Shown here in pieces: positions 9,085-18,031 of a stretch of DNA of 64,000 nt. This stretch comes from Dawidia cretensis. Lineage in GTDB: Bacteria > Bacteroidota > Bacteroidia > Cytophagales > Cyclobacteriaceae. Under the pieces are notes generated by a model. The model did no database searches and was not told the DNA's origin. It worked only from the letters and a program-made list of their open reading frames with translations. Position 1 is the first letter of the stretch. Every line of letters starts with the position of its first letter. The stretch spans positions 44,160 through 108,159 of the forward strand of contig NZ_JAHESE010000028.1 in assembly GCF_018598175.1 (NCBI RefSeq), written 5' to 3'. The translations under genes and the position numbers were made by a program.

Positions 9085-9713
9085 AAATAGCCATTATAGG
9101 AGCGGCCGCGGGCATAGGACTCGAGGCCGTAATTCAGGGACTAATCCTGGGGCATCATATTTCAGCACTGTCGACAAAGACCGAAGCCATTCCAAATCAT
9201 TCCCGTCTCACGAAAGTAAAAGGAAGCGCGACAAATGTCGCCGACCTCATCTCGGCAATCAGAGACACAGACGCCGTGCTGGTTACCGTGGGCACGAAGA
9301 AGAAAAAAGGCACTACGCTTTTTTCAGAAATTGCTGCTGCGCTAATCGAAGCCACGGAAGCGCTGGACTATAAACAACCTGTCATCATCATCACGGGTTT
9401 CGGTTCGGGCGCTAGTAAACCATACTTAAATTTATTTTTGCGTACCGTTATCCGCTTGTTCCTGAAGGACCAATACGCAGACAAAACAATAATGGAAAAT
9501 CGGATCATTGCCAGCAACATGAATTGGGAAATCGTGCGACCTACCATGTTAACCAATGGCCCATTGAACCAACAACACTATGCTGTAGCAACGCAACCGG
9601 CTGGCAATATGAAACAGACGAAGGTCAGTCGTGCGAATGTCGCGTATTATCTGCTGGACGAAGCTGAAAACCAGCGTCATCTTGGCACGTGCGTGGCGAT
9701 AACCGGGGCGTAG
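9081..9713 (+). CDS. NmrA/SDR-like NAD(P)-binding protein
   Basis: 210 residues from a GTG that overlaps the TGA of the previous gene. The N-terminal glycine-rich nucleotide-binding loop reads 'IIGAAAGIGLEAVIQGL' with a short beta strand before it, and the body has the atypical-SDR pattern 'DAVLVTVGT', 'PVIIITGFGSG' and 'MENRIIASNMNWEIVRPTML' (about residues 150-175). These proteins act as NAD(P)H-dependent reductases, epimerases or redox sensors, and the substrate cannot be read here. The tight overlap suggests coexpression with the IMPase-like gene. The following DNA is a broken NTF2-like gene, so the original operon end may have been lost. Confidence 0.85.
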   Translation: MKIAIIGAAAGIGLEAVIQGLILGHHISALSTKTEAIPNHSRLTKVKGSATNVADLISAIRDTDAVLVTVGTKKKKGTTLFSEIAAALIEATEALDYKQPVIIITGFGSGASKPYLNLFLRTVIRLFLKDQYADKTIMENRIIASNMNWEIVRPTMLTNGPLNQQHYAVATQPAGNMKQTKVSRANVAYYLLDEAENQRHLGTCVAITGA

Positions 9714-9883
9714 ACGATACGCCCTTCCTGGAGGCCATGGCCGACGACATGCAATGGATGTGGACGGGATCGGGACCATGGTCGCGTACGTTCGTCGGGG
9801 CGGGCAAGCTACGCGAGCTGAAAGAATATATGGACACCCAGCTGGTGACGGAGACGTTTCAGAATAATAGTCTTCGGGTATAA
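9710..9883 (+). pseudogene. Fragment of a SnoaL/NTF2-like protein
   Basis: The frame ending at the TAA at 9881-9883 reads 'PFLEAMADDMQWMWTG', then 'WSRTFVGAGKLRELKEY', the central part of SnoaL-like (NTF2 superfamily) proteins. Such proteins are normally about 120-140 residues; here only about 55 remain. The upstream end is fused to the NmrA-like gene's 3' end in another frame, and the downstream end is cut exactly where hairpin element copy 2 begins. It has no plausible start of its own except an ATG in unrelated sequence at 9689. Family assignment is from recognised residues; loss of function is inferred from the truncation. Confidence 0.65.
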
Positions 9884-9930
9884 AAAAACAAAAGCACTGG
9901 TTTCAGTGCTTTTGCAGGACGGGCTAGATC
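9882..9930. repeat. Hairpin plus tRNA-3'-end-like element (copy 2)
   Basis: Perfect ten-base stem AAAAGCACTG (9890-9899) with CAGTGCTTTT (9904-9913) and loop GTTT, preceded by A-rich sequence and followed by GCAGGACGGGC (9914-9924). It is nearly the same as 7242-7290. It could act as a bidirectional terminator for the genes ending at 9883 (plus) and 9969 (minus), but the shared flank argues for a dispersed element. Confidence 0.75.
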
Positions 9931-9968
9931 TCCACCTGTGGCGGAGGAATGTTGGTCTGTCGTGAATG

Positions 9969-10493
9969 TTATCGGCCTACGGAGATGTTTCCTTCCACTC
10001 CTTCTTGTAATGTCTTGCCGGTTATAGCAGAGGCTGCGATCTTTAAAATCGATACCAGCTTCCCGTCTTTTGTGTCCCAATAAAAGCCCTGTTCCGGCGT
10101 CACTTTGATAATCGTAATCCGCGGATCGTCTTTTCCTTCGGGAAACCACGCTTTGTGAATGCCGCTAAAGAATTCATCGATCTTCGCCTGATCGCGTGAG
10201 ATGGTCGCATGTCCATATACCGACAGGAATTCATAATTCTTGGTATTACTGATAAAGAGCTGCACGCGCGGATCGGCTTCGATCTCCCGGTTCTTGTCGC
10301 TATCCGCCGGACTCATGAACCAGAAGTTTCCCTGGTCACAAACTTTCTGCACGCCCATCGGCCGCGTCGTCACCGGCACAGTGCCCAGGTTCGTGCTGAA
10401 CAGACATGTGTCCTCGTGCTTTACGATCTCTTTAAATCTATCAATGGCCGCCTGGCCGGTAAGGTCCTTAATTTCAGATGCATTATTTGTCAT
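9969..10493 (-). CDS. Pyridoxamine-5'-phosphate-oxidase-fold protein (general stress protein 26 type)
   Basis: 174 residues, a single split-barrel FMN-binding domain. Features seen are 'ICLFST'-like 'DTCLFSTNLGTVPVTTRPM' near residues 28-46, 'GNFWFMSPADSDK' (about 53-65), 'VQLFISNTKNYEFLSVYGHA' (about 78-97) and 'TIIKVTPEQGFYWDTKDGK' near the C-terminus. This order is typical of the stress-protein-26 subgroup, which binds flavin but whose substrate is generally unknown. The gene stands alone on the minus strand between a hairpin element and a divergent AraC gene. Its own promoter is expected in 10494-10808, where no further gene is seen. Confidence 0.88.
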   Translation of the reverse strand: MTNNASEIKDLTGQAAIDRFKEIVKHEDTCLFSTNLGTVPVTTRPMGVQKVCDQGNFWFMSPADSDKNREIEADPRVQLFISNTKNYEFLSVYGHATISRDQAKIDEFFSGIHKAWFPEGKDDPRITIIKVTPEQGFYWDTKDGKLVSILKIAASAITGKTLQEGVEGNISVGR

Positions 10494-10808
10494 GGCGGAT
10501 GTGTTTTTGCTTACTGTGCTTTTAAAATCATACCGAGGAACATGCGGTGAAACACCGCGCGCTGTCAGTGGCCGGACTGCACTGTTTTGTTTAACAAGAT
10601 GAATGAAAAGCCCCTCGTATAGTTGTTATTGTTAGACATTGTCGGTGGCCGATAACATATCCTTCTGCGACGTAAGGTTTCTACCCGGGGTATGAGCGTG
10701 AAGTGAACGGCAGAAGTGTCCATTTTTTTCGCCAACGGTGACCTCGTGTTAACAGTCGTGGCACAATTTCTGGTTGTATCCGGCGTCGGTTCTTACCAAC
10801 CGTAGCCT

Positions 10809-11951
10809 ATGAACCTCACCTTTCACTGGATCAACATCCTGATTCTCATCGGGGCGTTCAATGCCCTCGTGTTCTGTATCGTGCTGCTCTTTCAACGGCA
10901 GCATCCGGGCGCAAAGTACCTCGCCGCATTTGTCTTCGTGTTTGCCTACAACGGTTTTGAAACCTTTAACTGGAGCTCCGGCCTCGAAAACTACTACCGG
11001 TTTTTTAACGTCTGCGCGTATATCGTAATCTTTGCCATGGGCCCCAGCCTCTATTTGTACATAGGCGCGCTGCTGGACCGGGAAAGGAAAGTATCGCCCG
11101 GCGTTATAGCATGGCATTACAGCCTGGTAATTTTTCAGTTCGGTACACGCATGCTTTACATCGGCTACCACGTACTCGTGGTGAATCACTATATCACTGC
11201 ACCGGTGTCGCCCGGCCAACTGGCTACGATTATTTGGACATACAGCGAGCCGCTGAGTGTCGCCGTGTTCGTGGTTTACCTCGCGGCCACAGGGGTGCGG
11301 TTCCATCGGTACACGACGGACCTTCAACCGAAAGTACGCGCAAAGCAGAAGCCGTTACTACGGTGGATTACTACGTTGCTGGTATGTTCGTGCGTACTGG
11401 GCGTCAGCTGGACGGTCACCGTTGCTTCCTTTTATGTCGTCGCGTCGCCGCCGGATGCGCTCTATTATCCCCTTGAACTCGGACTGGTATTGTTCAGCTA
11501 CTGGATCGTGCTACACGGGTATCACCAGGTGAAAGTGCTGCCCGGTAAGCAGCAGGCAATACAGCCCACCGCGGACGATGCCCATGCCCGCCATTTTGCA
11601 AGGCTGCGCGAGGCCATGGAAGTGGAGAAGTATTACCTCGACCCGGCGCTGAGCCTGTCCAGGGTATCGGCCAGCACCGGCATTCCCGTCAAGACCATCT
11701 CGGCTGTATTAAATCAACACCGCAACATGGGCTTTGCCGATTTTGTGAATATGTATCGTGTCAGGGAAGTCAGCGAGCGGATGCTGGACCCTGCCAACCG
11801 GCAGTTCACGTTGTCGTCGCTGGCGCTCGACTCGGGCTTCAATTCCCAGGCTACTTTTCAGCGTGTCTTTAAAAATGTTACCGGCCTGTCGCCCCGGGCC
11901 TATATGCTGGAACACACGCAAAACGCCAGCGACACGGCGATCCCCCGATAA
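10809..11951 (+). CDS. Membrane-anchored AraC-type regulator
   Basis: 380 residues. The N-terminal 240 residues contain about six or seven hydrophobic segments (for example 'ILILIGAFNALVFCIVLLF', 'CAYIVIFAMGPSLYLYIGAL' and 'ITTLLVCSCVLGVSWTVTV'). The C-terminal part (about 275-370) is an AraC HTH domain with 'LSLSRVSASTGIPVKTISAVL' and 'SSLALDSGFNSQATFQRVF', ending 'TGLSPRAYML'. This 7TM-HTH layout is frequent in Bacteroidota and implies sensing in the membrane with direct DNA binding. It precedes the M1-peptidase gene by 72 bases on the same strand and may regulate or be cotranscribed with it. The signal is unknown. Confidence 0.9.
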   Translation: MNLTFHWINILILIGAFNALVFCIVLLFQRQHPGAKYLAAFVFVFAYNGFETFNWSSGLENYYRFFNVCAYIVIFAMGPSLYLYIGALLDRERKVSPGVIAWHYSLVIFQFGTRMLYIGYHVLVVNHYITAPVSPGQLATIIWTYSEPLSVAVFVVYLAATGVRFHRYTTDLQPKVRAKQKPLLRWITTLLVCSCVLGVSWTVTVASFYVVASPPDALYYPLELGLVLFSYWIVLHGYHQVKVLPGKQQAIQPTADDAHARHFARLREAMEVEKYYLDPALSLSRVSASTGIPVKTISAVLNQHRNMGFADFVNMYRVREVSERMLDPANRQFTLSSLALDSGFNSQATFQRVFKNVTGLSPRAYMLEHTQNASDTAIPR

Positions 11952-12023
11952 TTACTGCTCAAATCCGGTTTTGAGAAGATTTGAAACCTGTTTTACCGTT
12001 GTTTCGGATCAAAGAAAACAAAG

Positions 12024-14894
12024 ATGTTCCCAAAATTTCTACTGATGTGCATGCTGGCCATGGCGGCGAATGACGCCCCGGCACAAGATCGATTTTTAAG
12101 CCTTACCGGTCACGTAACCGATGCGCAAACCGGTCAGGGCATTCCCTTTGCCAGTATATACCTCCGTGCCGGCACCACCGGCACCGCCACCAACACGCGC
12201 GGCGAGTTTGTGTTTAAGTATCGCGCCACGGCTGTGGCCGATACGCTCGTGGTGTCGTGTGTCGGCTATCGCGCGTACCGGCAGCCGCTGCAGGCGGTGG
12301 ACAACCATCTGGTCATTGCGCTGGAGCCCGCCGTGGTGATGCTGACCGGTGTTACCGTAACGGCACGTACCGGACTGGAGATTTTAAAAGAGGCCGTCGA
12401 AAAGATTCCCCGGAATTACGACACCACCGCCGTACAGTATACTGCCTTCTATCGCGAGAACGTCTGGCTCGGCGACGTCGAGCTCTCGCAGGCAGAAGCC
12501 GTGCTGGACATCTACAGACCCTTCCGTGCCGGCAAGGATTTGAACGAACAGATCCGCCTGGTGAAAGGCCGTAAAAAGAAAATAGACTATGGCCGCGAAG
12601 CGCAGCTGTATTACATGATGAGCGGCGCATCGAACGGCGCGCGCGGCAGCCTTTCCGAAGATATGGTGAAATATTGCCGGTCCGCCAACAGTCCCCTTAA
12701 CCCGCAGAACTACCGCTATTACGACTATATCCATACCGAAACCATCCGCGAAGGCGACCGTGATTTGCTGGTCCTGGATGTAATCCCGCGCCGCAAAGCA
12801 CGCAAGGGCTACCTGCGAATGCGTATCTTCCTGGATGACGCATCGCTGGCCATTGTAAAGTATAATTTTGAATTGTCCGAAGCAGGCCTCCGCATGGTAA
12901 GCCGCAAGGACAAAGGCCTCCTGTATGCTATCATGGCCGCCGTGGTGCACGTCGGTACCAAATACCACACATTTCAATACACGGTGTCCTATACCAACCA
13001 AAACGACAAATGGTATCTAAACCAGGTCACGCGGCATTGGGAGATTCTGGTCGACAGTAAGAAGCGAAACTGGAAAGATCGCGTGTGGCGTACCGACATG
13101 GACCTGGTCATGACCGACCTCCGCACCGACAGCGTCCAGCCGATCACCGCCGACGACATCGCGAAGAACCAGGCGCCGATGCATACCATGATCTCGTCGG
13201 AATACGACGAAGCCTTTTGGGAAGACTATAACGTATTGAAAACCGAAACCACCGCCCCCACGGTGCAACCTTCCCTGCCGCTGCCGGCGCCAGACACCGC
13301 CGCCACCGTAAACGGGCATGCCGCATCCAACCGGCAGCATGGCTTTACCCGTGCCGATACACTCCGGGGCAAGCTCACACCGTTGCGCACCAACTACGAT
13401 GTCACCTTCTACCACCTCGACGTAGCACTCGACCTGGACAAACACGCCGTGCAAGGCACTAGCCTCATGCGGTTCCGCGCGCAGCAACCCATCCGCCGCA
13501 TGCAGGTAGACCTGTATGCCAACATGGTTATCGATAGCATCGTATACCGCCGTCAGGCCTTGCCGTACAGCCGCGAATTCAATGCCGTATTCATCGACTA
13601 CCCCGAACCGATTCCCGTCGGAACAGAAGCCGAAGTAAAGATATATTACAATGGTATTCCGAAAGCACCGAACTGGAACATTCCCATGGATGGTGGGGTG
13701 TTGTGGGATCAGGACTCGCTGGGCAATCTCTGGGCGCAGGTAGTGTGCCAGGGCTCCGGCGCCAGCCTGTGGTGGCCCAACAAAGACCACCAGTCCGACG
13801 AGCCCGACAGTATGAAAATCTGGATTACCGTGCCGGACCAATATACCGAAATCTCCAACGGCAGGCTGCAGCGAACCACACCGCTGCCCGGCAACCGCCT
13901 GCGCTACGAATGGTACGTCAGCTACCCCATCAATAACTACAACGTAACGTTCAACGTCGGCCACTACACCCATTACCGCGACAGGTATATATCGGACGAT
14001 ACCCTTACGCTGGACTATTACGTCATGCCCTATCACCTGGCGCGCGCCCGGCGCGTCTTCCAACAAGTCAAGCCCATGCTCAAGACCTTTGAGAAGAGCT
14101 TCGGCAAGTATCCCTTCAAACGCGACGGCTTTACGTTGCTGGAGAGCCTGTATCCCATGGAGCATCAGAGCGGTGTATGTATCGGCAAGCTTACCGCGCA
14201 GAACGCGACCGACAACATGTCGGCGATCTGGCACGAGTCCGCGCACGAATGGTGGGGCAATGCCCTGACATCGAAAGACATTGCCGATATGTGGATCCAC
14301 GAAGGCTTCGCCACCTACGCCGAGATTATGATTATCGAAGACTGGTTTGGCAAAGACCACCTGCAGGAAGCGCTGGACGACCAGGTGAACGCCGTCGCGG
14401 GCCGCGAGCCCGTGCTGGGCGTATACAACGTAAACCACATCCACTACGACATCGGCGATATGTACAGCAAAGGCAGCCTGCTGCTGCATACCTTCCGAAG
14501 CGTACTGAACAACGATACCCTGTGGGTAAACCTGCTGCGCGACATCCAGCAGCGCTTTCGCTACCAGACCCTCACCACCAACGACCTTGTGGCCTTCGTT
14601 AACGCCCGCACCCGCACCGACTATACCTACTTGTTCGATCAGTACCTGCGCTACACCAACCTGCCCAGGCTCACGGTGGCATTGAAGCAGAAGGGGAAGC
14701 ACCTGGCAGTAACGTACGCCTGGCAAGCCGACGTAAAGAGCTTCCGGATGCCCGTCCGGGTAACCACCGCTCCCGAAAAGATGGGCTTTATATACCCCAC
14801 CACGCAGTCGCAAACCCTGGTGTTGAAGGGAATGTCGTTGGAAGAGTTTGATGTGGATACCGATAATTTTTACATCGATGTTGAGGTCGAATGA
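12024..14894 (+). CDS. M1-family metallopeptidase fused to a CarboxypepD_reg-like domain
   Basis: 956 residues with a signal peptide ending near 'NDAPAQ'. Residues about 25-110 are a CarboxypepD_reg-like beta-sandwich ('LTGHVTDAQTGQGIPFASIYL' start). Residues about 115-330 resemble the DUF5686-type region often found after such domains. Residues about 450-950 are an M1 aminopeptidase-like domain with 'YPMEHQSGV' in place of the GAMEN exopeptidase motif and the zinc site 'HESAHEWWG' plus 'WIHEGFATY' (about 736-760; HExxH-x18-E complete). It is probably a periplasmic or outer-membrane-associated peptidase. The fusion of the TonB-receptor-type leader with M1 is uncommon in my knowledge. A long antisense frame (13017-14906) is a shadow. 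Confidence 0.92.
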   Translation: MFPKFLLMCMLAMAANDAPAQDRFLSLTGHVTDAQTGQGIPFASIYLRAGTTGTATNTRGEFVFKYRATAVADTLVVSCVGYRAYRQPLQAVDNHLVIALEPAVVMLTGVTVTARTGLEILKEAVEKIPRNYDTTAVQYTAFYRENVWLGDVELSQAEAVLDIYRPFRAGKDLNEQIRLVKGRKKKIDYGREAQLYYMMSGASNGARGSLSEDMVKYCRSANSPLNPQNYRYYDYIHTETIREGDRDLLVLDVIPRRKARKGYLRMRIFLDDASLAIVKYNFELSEAGLRMVSRKDKGLLYAIMAAVVHVGTKYHTFQYTVSYTNQNDKWYLNQVTRHWEILVDSKKRNWKDRVWRTDMDLVMTDLRTDSVQPITADDIAKNQAPMHTMISSEYDEAFWEDYNVLKTETTAPTVQPSLPLPAPDTAATVNGHAASNRQHGFTRADTLRGKLTPLRTNYDVTFYHLDVALDLDKHAVQGTSLMRFRAQQPIRRMQVDLYANMVIDSIVYRRQALPYSREFNAVFIDYPEPIPVGTEAEVKIYYNGIPKAPNWNIPMDGGVLWDQDSLGNLWAQVVCQGSGASLWWPNKDHQSDEPDSMKIWITVPDQYTEISNGRLQRTTPLPGNRLRYEWYVSYPINNYNVTFNVGHYTHYRDRYISDDTLTLDYYVMPYHLARARRVFQQVKPMLKTFEKSFGKYPFKRDGFTLLESLYPMEHQSGVCIGKLTAQNATDNMSAIWHESAHEWWGNALTSKDIADMWIHEGFATYAEIMIIEDWFGKDHLQEALDDQVNAVAGREPVLGVYNVNHIHYDIGDMYSKGSLLLHTFRSVLNNDTLWVNLLRDIQQRFRYQTLTTNDLVAFVNARTRTDYTYLFDQYLRYTNLPRLTVALKQKGKHLAVTYAWQADVKSFRMPVRVTTAPEKMGFIYPTTQSQTLVLKGMSLEEFDVDTDNFYIDVEVE

Positions 14895-15236
14895 GTATGG
14901 TAACAAAGACTCGAACCATTACTTTGTATACAGATCCTTTTTCTCTCGATACATAGACATCTCCGGCTGCATCGACCGTGAATGCAGTCACGCTATCGGA
15001 CCAGATTCTGGGAGCAGTCTGAAAGTCACCTGTTGGTAAACTGAATAGTTTTCCGCTATCCGTCAATAGTAAAATAGTACTATCGACGATCTGAAAATCC
15101 AGGATAGCTCCGAGGTGGTTATTGACGGAATCTATGCTTACCGAATCCAAAGCAGCAATAGTGGATAGGCACACGTTCGATCTCTGCAAGCACTCGATAG
15201 TAGTATCACTACAGTAAATAGTACCAGTTTGGCCAT
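14890..15236 (-). pseudogene. Frameshifted small lipoprotein gene
   Basis: A lipoprotein signal starts at an ATG at 15234-15236 ('MAKLVLFTVVILLSSAC') but this frame stops after 'LLLLWIR'. The neighbouring frame, shifted by one base near 15165-15185, continues sensibly as 'IAALDSVSIDSVNNHLG', 'LLLTDSGKLFSLPTGDF' and 'DAAGDVYVSREKGSVYKV', beta-strand-rich like a propeller or repeat protein. The C-terminal end then runs into the antisense of the M1-peptidase gene. One missing base would join the signal peptide to the mature part. I do not recognise the family. Broken reading is seen; whether it is decay or a sequencing error is open. Confidence 0.55.
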
Positions 15237-15344
15237 GGAATCACAGTTTATGGATAAAACGAAAGTAATGGCCAATTCTTGTGAAGCGAGCTTACATCCG
15301 TTCCAGCCATTCATTTTATTGTGACATCGGAATTGGCCGAAGTT

Positions 15345-16205
15345 CTATTTCGCCAAACGAAAACTGATCGGCTGGGTAAAGTGGCTTTTTACTGGCTTGC
15401 CGTTCGTGCGCCCGGGCGCCCAGCGTGGGTACATCATGACGACGCGAAGCGCCTCGCGGTCCAGGTCAGGGTGAACGCGCTTGGTGACCTTGAACTCCGA
15501 CAGATTGCCGTCTTTGCCTACAACAAACGCTACGTGGACTATCCCTTCCACACCACGCCAGCGCGCGCTCTTGGGGTACGATACGTTGTTTTGCAGGAAC
15601 TTCATAAGCGCCGGCAGGCCATTCGGAAATTCGGCTTGCGTTTCCGCCACCGAAAAAAGGGTGTCACCCAGCGCTCTCCGGACGCTATATTCGTATTTCA
15701 GTTCATGGTCGTTGATACGTGAATAGCAGGTATCGCCCGCGTTGTTGACGTCGGTGACGAGGCCGGTTCCTTGTGTAAGCATGTCATGGCCGGTATCTGT
15801 AAAATAGTGAAGGTAGCGGGTTTTGTCGCCGGCATGTTCTCGCTTTTCTTTCACCTGTCCATTTTCATAATAGGAAACGAACGTTCCAGTCAGCTTGCCA
15901 TCGTCATAGGTGGCCTGATACTGCACGTCGCCACGTTCGTAAAAGTGCGTCACAGCGCCATCGTAGCGGAGTTCGGGTTTATAGGCCCGGCATTCAGCAT
16001 TCATCTGGAGCTTTCCAGACTTATAATGGTCGCGAACGATGTACTTTTTCGCGACCCTTTTCACTGTCCGGTAGTATACGGCGCCCGTGGTATCCGGAAG
16101 TTTGTTCCAGTCTTTATCGAAGTGCGCGATTTTTTCGTCATTCGATTGCGCGTAAACGGAGAGTATGGCCAATGCGAAAGCCAGCGTGAATAAATATCTT
16201 TTCAT
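15345..16205 (-). CDS. TonB C-terminal-domain protein with MORN-like repeats
   Basis: 286 residues from the ATG at 16203-16205, which places a signal peptide 'MKRYLFTLAFALAILSVYAQ' at the start; the longer frame from 16253 has a poor leader. The middle (about 40-170) has MORN/antitoxin-like repeats ('HYKSGKLQMNAE', 'FYERGDVQYQATYDDGKL', 'YYENGQVKEKREH'). The C-terminus (about 200-283) is a TonB_C domain ('VEGIVHVAFVVGKDGNLSEFKV' then 'DREALRVVMMYPRWAPGRTNGKPV'). Proteins of this layout are common in Bacteroidota and need not energise transport, since there is no transmembrane anchor and no Pro-rich linker. Function unknown. Confidence 0.88.
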   Translation of the reverse strand: MKRYLFTLAFALAILSVYAQSNDEKIAHFDKDWNKLPDTTGAVYYRTVKRVAKKYIVRDHYKSGKLQMNAECRAYKPELRYDGAVTHFYERGDVQYQATYDDGKLTGTFVSYYENGQVKEKREHAGDKTRYLHYFTDTGHDMLTQGTGLVTDVNNAGDTCYSRINDHELKYEYSVRRALGDTLFSVAETQAEFPNGLPALMKFLQNNVSYPKSARWRGVEGIVHVAFVVGKDGNLSEFKVTKRVHPDLDREALRVVMMYPRWAPGRTNGKPVKSHFTQPISFRLAK

Positions 16206-16296
16206 GATAAGCGAAACTTGGCAGCAAAGATAAAGAAACCCACCCATAGTCAACGAATGAGACGATCACATAAATGAACCAACATACGTAAGCCGT

Positions 16297-16761
16297 TTAC
16301 ATCGTTCCTGCCATGGAAGAAATATAATAGGTAGCAGCGTAGGTAGCCAGCAAAACCAATAGTATGTCTTGCGGTTTGGTTTCGTATGAAACGGTATAGT
16401 TGTAATTGAATTTCGACCAGTTAAAATCAGGATCCAATAATAGGATCGGCTGTTTACCGGGGTCTTCAAGGGCATACTTGCTCAAAAAAGTCCCGGCAGG
16501 TTTTAATAGATATTTCTTTCCGTCTGTGAAACAAAGTATGATTTGTCCTTTCCAGTTCATTTGCATCGTGGCAACCTCGGTTCCATGCTGGGCCACAGCA
16601 ATAGTAGTGCTAAATATTCCTTTCGGAGTAATAGTATAATGATTGTTACCTGCTCGGGCATCGGCCTTATAGGAGAATAAGCTATCATAATGAATCTGCC
16701 CCAATGTTTCTGAACCGTCAACAAGTTCGAATGTCTTCGTATTTGTACAGTGAATTTTCAT
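16297..16761 (-). CDS. Hypothetical protein with C-terminal membrane segment
   Basis: 154 residues, not recognised with certainty. The N-terminal 120 residues alternate short beta strands ('TFELVDGSETLGQIHYDS', 'HYTITPKGIFSTTIAVA', 'MQMNWKGQIILCF'), reminiscent of the tubby/LURP-one fold. The last 20 residues ('ILLVLLATYAATYYISSMAG') form one hydrophobic segment, so it may be tail-anchored. It lies 17 bases after the sigma-factor partner gene on the same strand and probably belongs to that transcript. The fold suggestion is inference. Confidence 0.7.
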   Translation of the reverse strand: MKIHCTNTKTFELVDGSETLGQIHYDSLFSYKADARAGNNHYTITPKGIFSTTIAVAQHGTEVATMQMNWKGQIILCFTDGKKYLLKPAGTFLSKYALEDPGKQPILLLDPDFNWSKFNYNYTVSYETKPQDILLVLLATYAATYYISSMAGTM

Positions 16762-16777
16762 GATCGTGGCGTTTTAA

Positions 16778-17422
16778 TTATTCCCTGTTCAGTGTTTCCA
16801 TCTCGGCAATCGTATCTTTGAGTTTGCCGAATACGCGGCCGTATGTCAACCGCATTTCCCATTGGTGGATCTTAGTGGAGAAGCCGAACATCAGCAGCGC
16901 CAGTCCTCCTGCCACGACGAGGGCAATGATCGGAAGGTGCTCGAGCGGCAGTAAGTCCGGAAATTTCTGATGGATTTTTAACGTTATCCCCTGTTTACTC
17001 CAGGCAGACCATATTGTGCTGACCGAAATCAGAACATAGAGCGGGTAGGAAAAACGTACTATTCTTTCGGTTTTCAAGAGCACATCGGTAAGCCATCGAT
17101 CGAACGACTTGAGGTAGTCCAAACTCGTTGCTCCTGTATCCAATGTTTTAATGCCGAGAAGTACCCGGTGGTTGTACCATCCGGTAAGAAGAAGTAATAC
17201 CGATGCTGCAAGTCCTTGCCAAAGGGCATCAACGAAATAATGTATCACGGGTAAAATAAAGGACATCGCAACAATCATACGTTGGTTGATCCGAAACATC
17301 CGTTTTACCCGCTCCACTACGTGCATTGATTTCCGGTTGTACAAGTTATTGATCTTTGGAGCAACCAGGCTGTTTTCATGCAGAAAGCCTTTTTTCCAGA
17401 CACTCTCAATTGAATCTTCCAT
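16778..17422 (-). CDS. Membrane protein overlapping the ECF sigma gene (candidate anti-sigma partner)
   Basis: 214 residues. An N-terminal cytoplasmic stretch of about 45 residues is followed by paired hydrophobic segments near 50-85 ('MIVAMSFILPVIHYFVDAL', 'GLAASVLLLLTGWY'), a further one near 120-140 and one near 165-185 ('IIALVVAGGLALLMF'). The start overlaps the end of the ECF sigma gene by 17 bases, the usual arrangement of sigma and its regulator. No ZAS zinc motif (H-x3-C-x2-C) is present, so it is not a classical zinc anti-sigma factor. Role as sigma regulator is inferred only from position and topology. Confidence 0.72.
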   Translation of the reverse strand: MEDSIESVWKKGFLHENSLVAPKINNLYNRKSMHVVERVKRMFRINQRMIVAMSFILPVIHYFVDALWQGLAASVLLLLTGWYNHRVLLGIKTLDTGATSLDYLKSFDRWLTDVLLKTERIVRFSYPLYVLISVSTIWSAWSKQGITLKIHQKFPDLLPLEHLPIIALVVAGGLALLMFGFSTKIHQWEMRLTYGRVFGKLKDTIAEMETLNRE

Positions 17423-17900
17423 GGAGCATTTTTTTTAAGCGTTCTTTAATTCTGATCACACGCACACCGATATTGTTCGCATTGGTATTGAGGATAGCGG
17501 CAATTTCCAGGTTCGACTTTTCTTCCAGGTATAATAATATAATAGCCCTGTCTACCTCCGACAAACGCCGGATGGCGCCGTATAATTGGTTCAGCGGCTC
17601 GTCGGCAAACGCCTTGTTCTCGGTTAGCACCACATCCGGCAAAACATCCGATGTGAAATACGTTCGCCCGTTGCTTTTCTTCTTCTTGAGTAGCGTCAGG
17701 CACACGTTCAACGAAATCCGGTAAACCCAGGTGGACCATTTGCACTGCTCTCGAAAATTATCTTTGCTTCGCCAGATCTGCAGGCAAACTTCCTGGTAGT
17801 AGTCCTCGAAATCTTCCTGCGAATCGGTATACGCCCTGCAGATTTTAATGATGATGGCTGCAAATGGCAAAATCGATATCTGGTAAAAATCGTTGCTCAC
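17406..17900 (-). CDS. ECF-type RNA polymerase sigma factor
   Basis: 164 residues, typical ECF length. Region 2 is visible near residues 10-70 ('YTDSQEDFEDYYQEVCLQIW' and 'FREQCKWSTWVYRISLNVCL'), and region 4 near 105-155 ('LYGAIRRLSEVDRAIILLYL' and 'KSNLEIAAILNTNANNIGV'), ending with basic residues. It directs RNA polymerase to a dedicated promoter set. The next gene overlaps it and encodes a membrane protein that may control it. No target promoter could be identified by eye. Confidence 0.93.
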   Translation of the reverse strand: MSNDFYQISILPFAAIIIKICRAYTDSQEDFEDYYQEVCLQIWRSKDNFREQCKWSTWVYRISLNVCLTLLKKKKSNGRTYFTSDVLPDVVLTENKAFADEPLNQLYGAIRRLSEVDRAIILLYLEEKSNLEIAAILNTNANNIGVRVIRIKERLKKMLHGRFN

Positions 17901-18031
17901 GGGGTTCTTTTTTTACTGGCGAGTTAAGGGTCAGCCAGGAATCATCTTTTCCCGGGTTAGTGGCTAAAGTGGGAAGATATTACACCCTTTCCGTTAAATT
18001 TTTTGCTGGAGATTGCCAGACGTGTGCGAGC

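Noticed and set aside
13017-14906. 629-codon open frame antisense to the M1-peptidase gene
   Set aside because: The plus strand encodes a complete M1 domain with zinc motif. The antisense frame has no recognisable domain and is explained by codon bias in GC-rich DNA.
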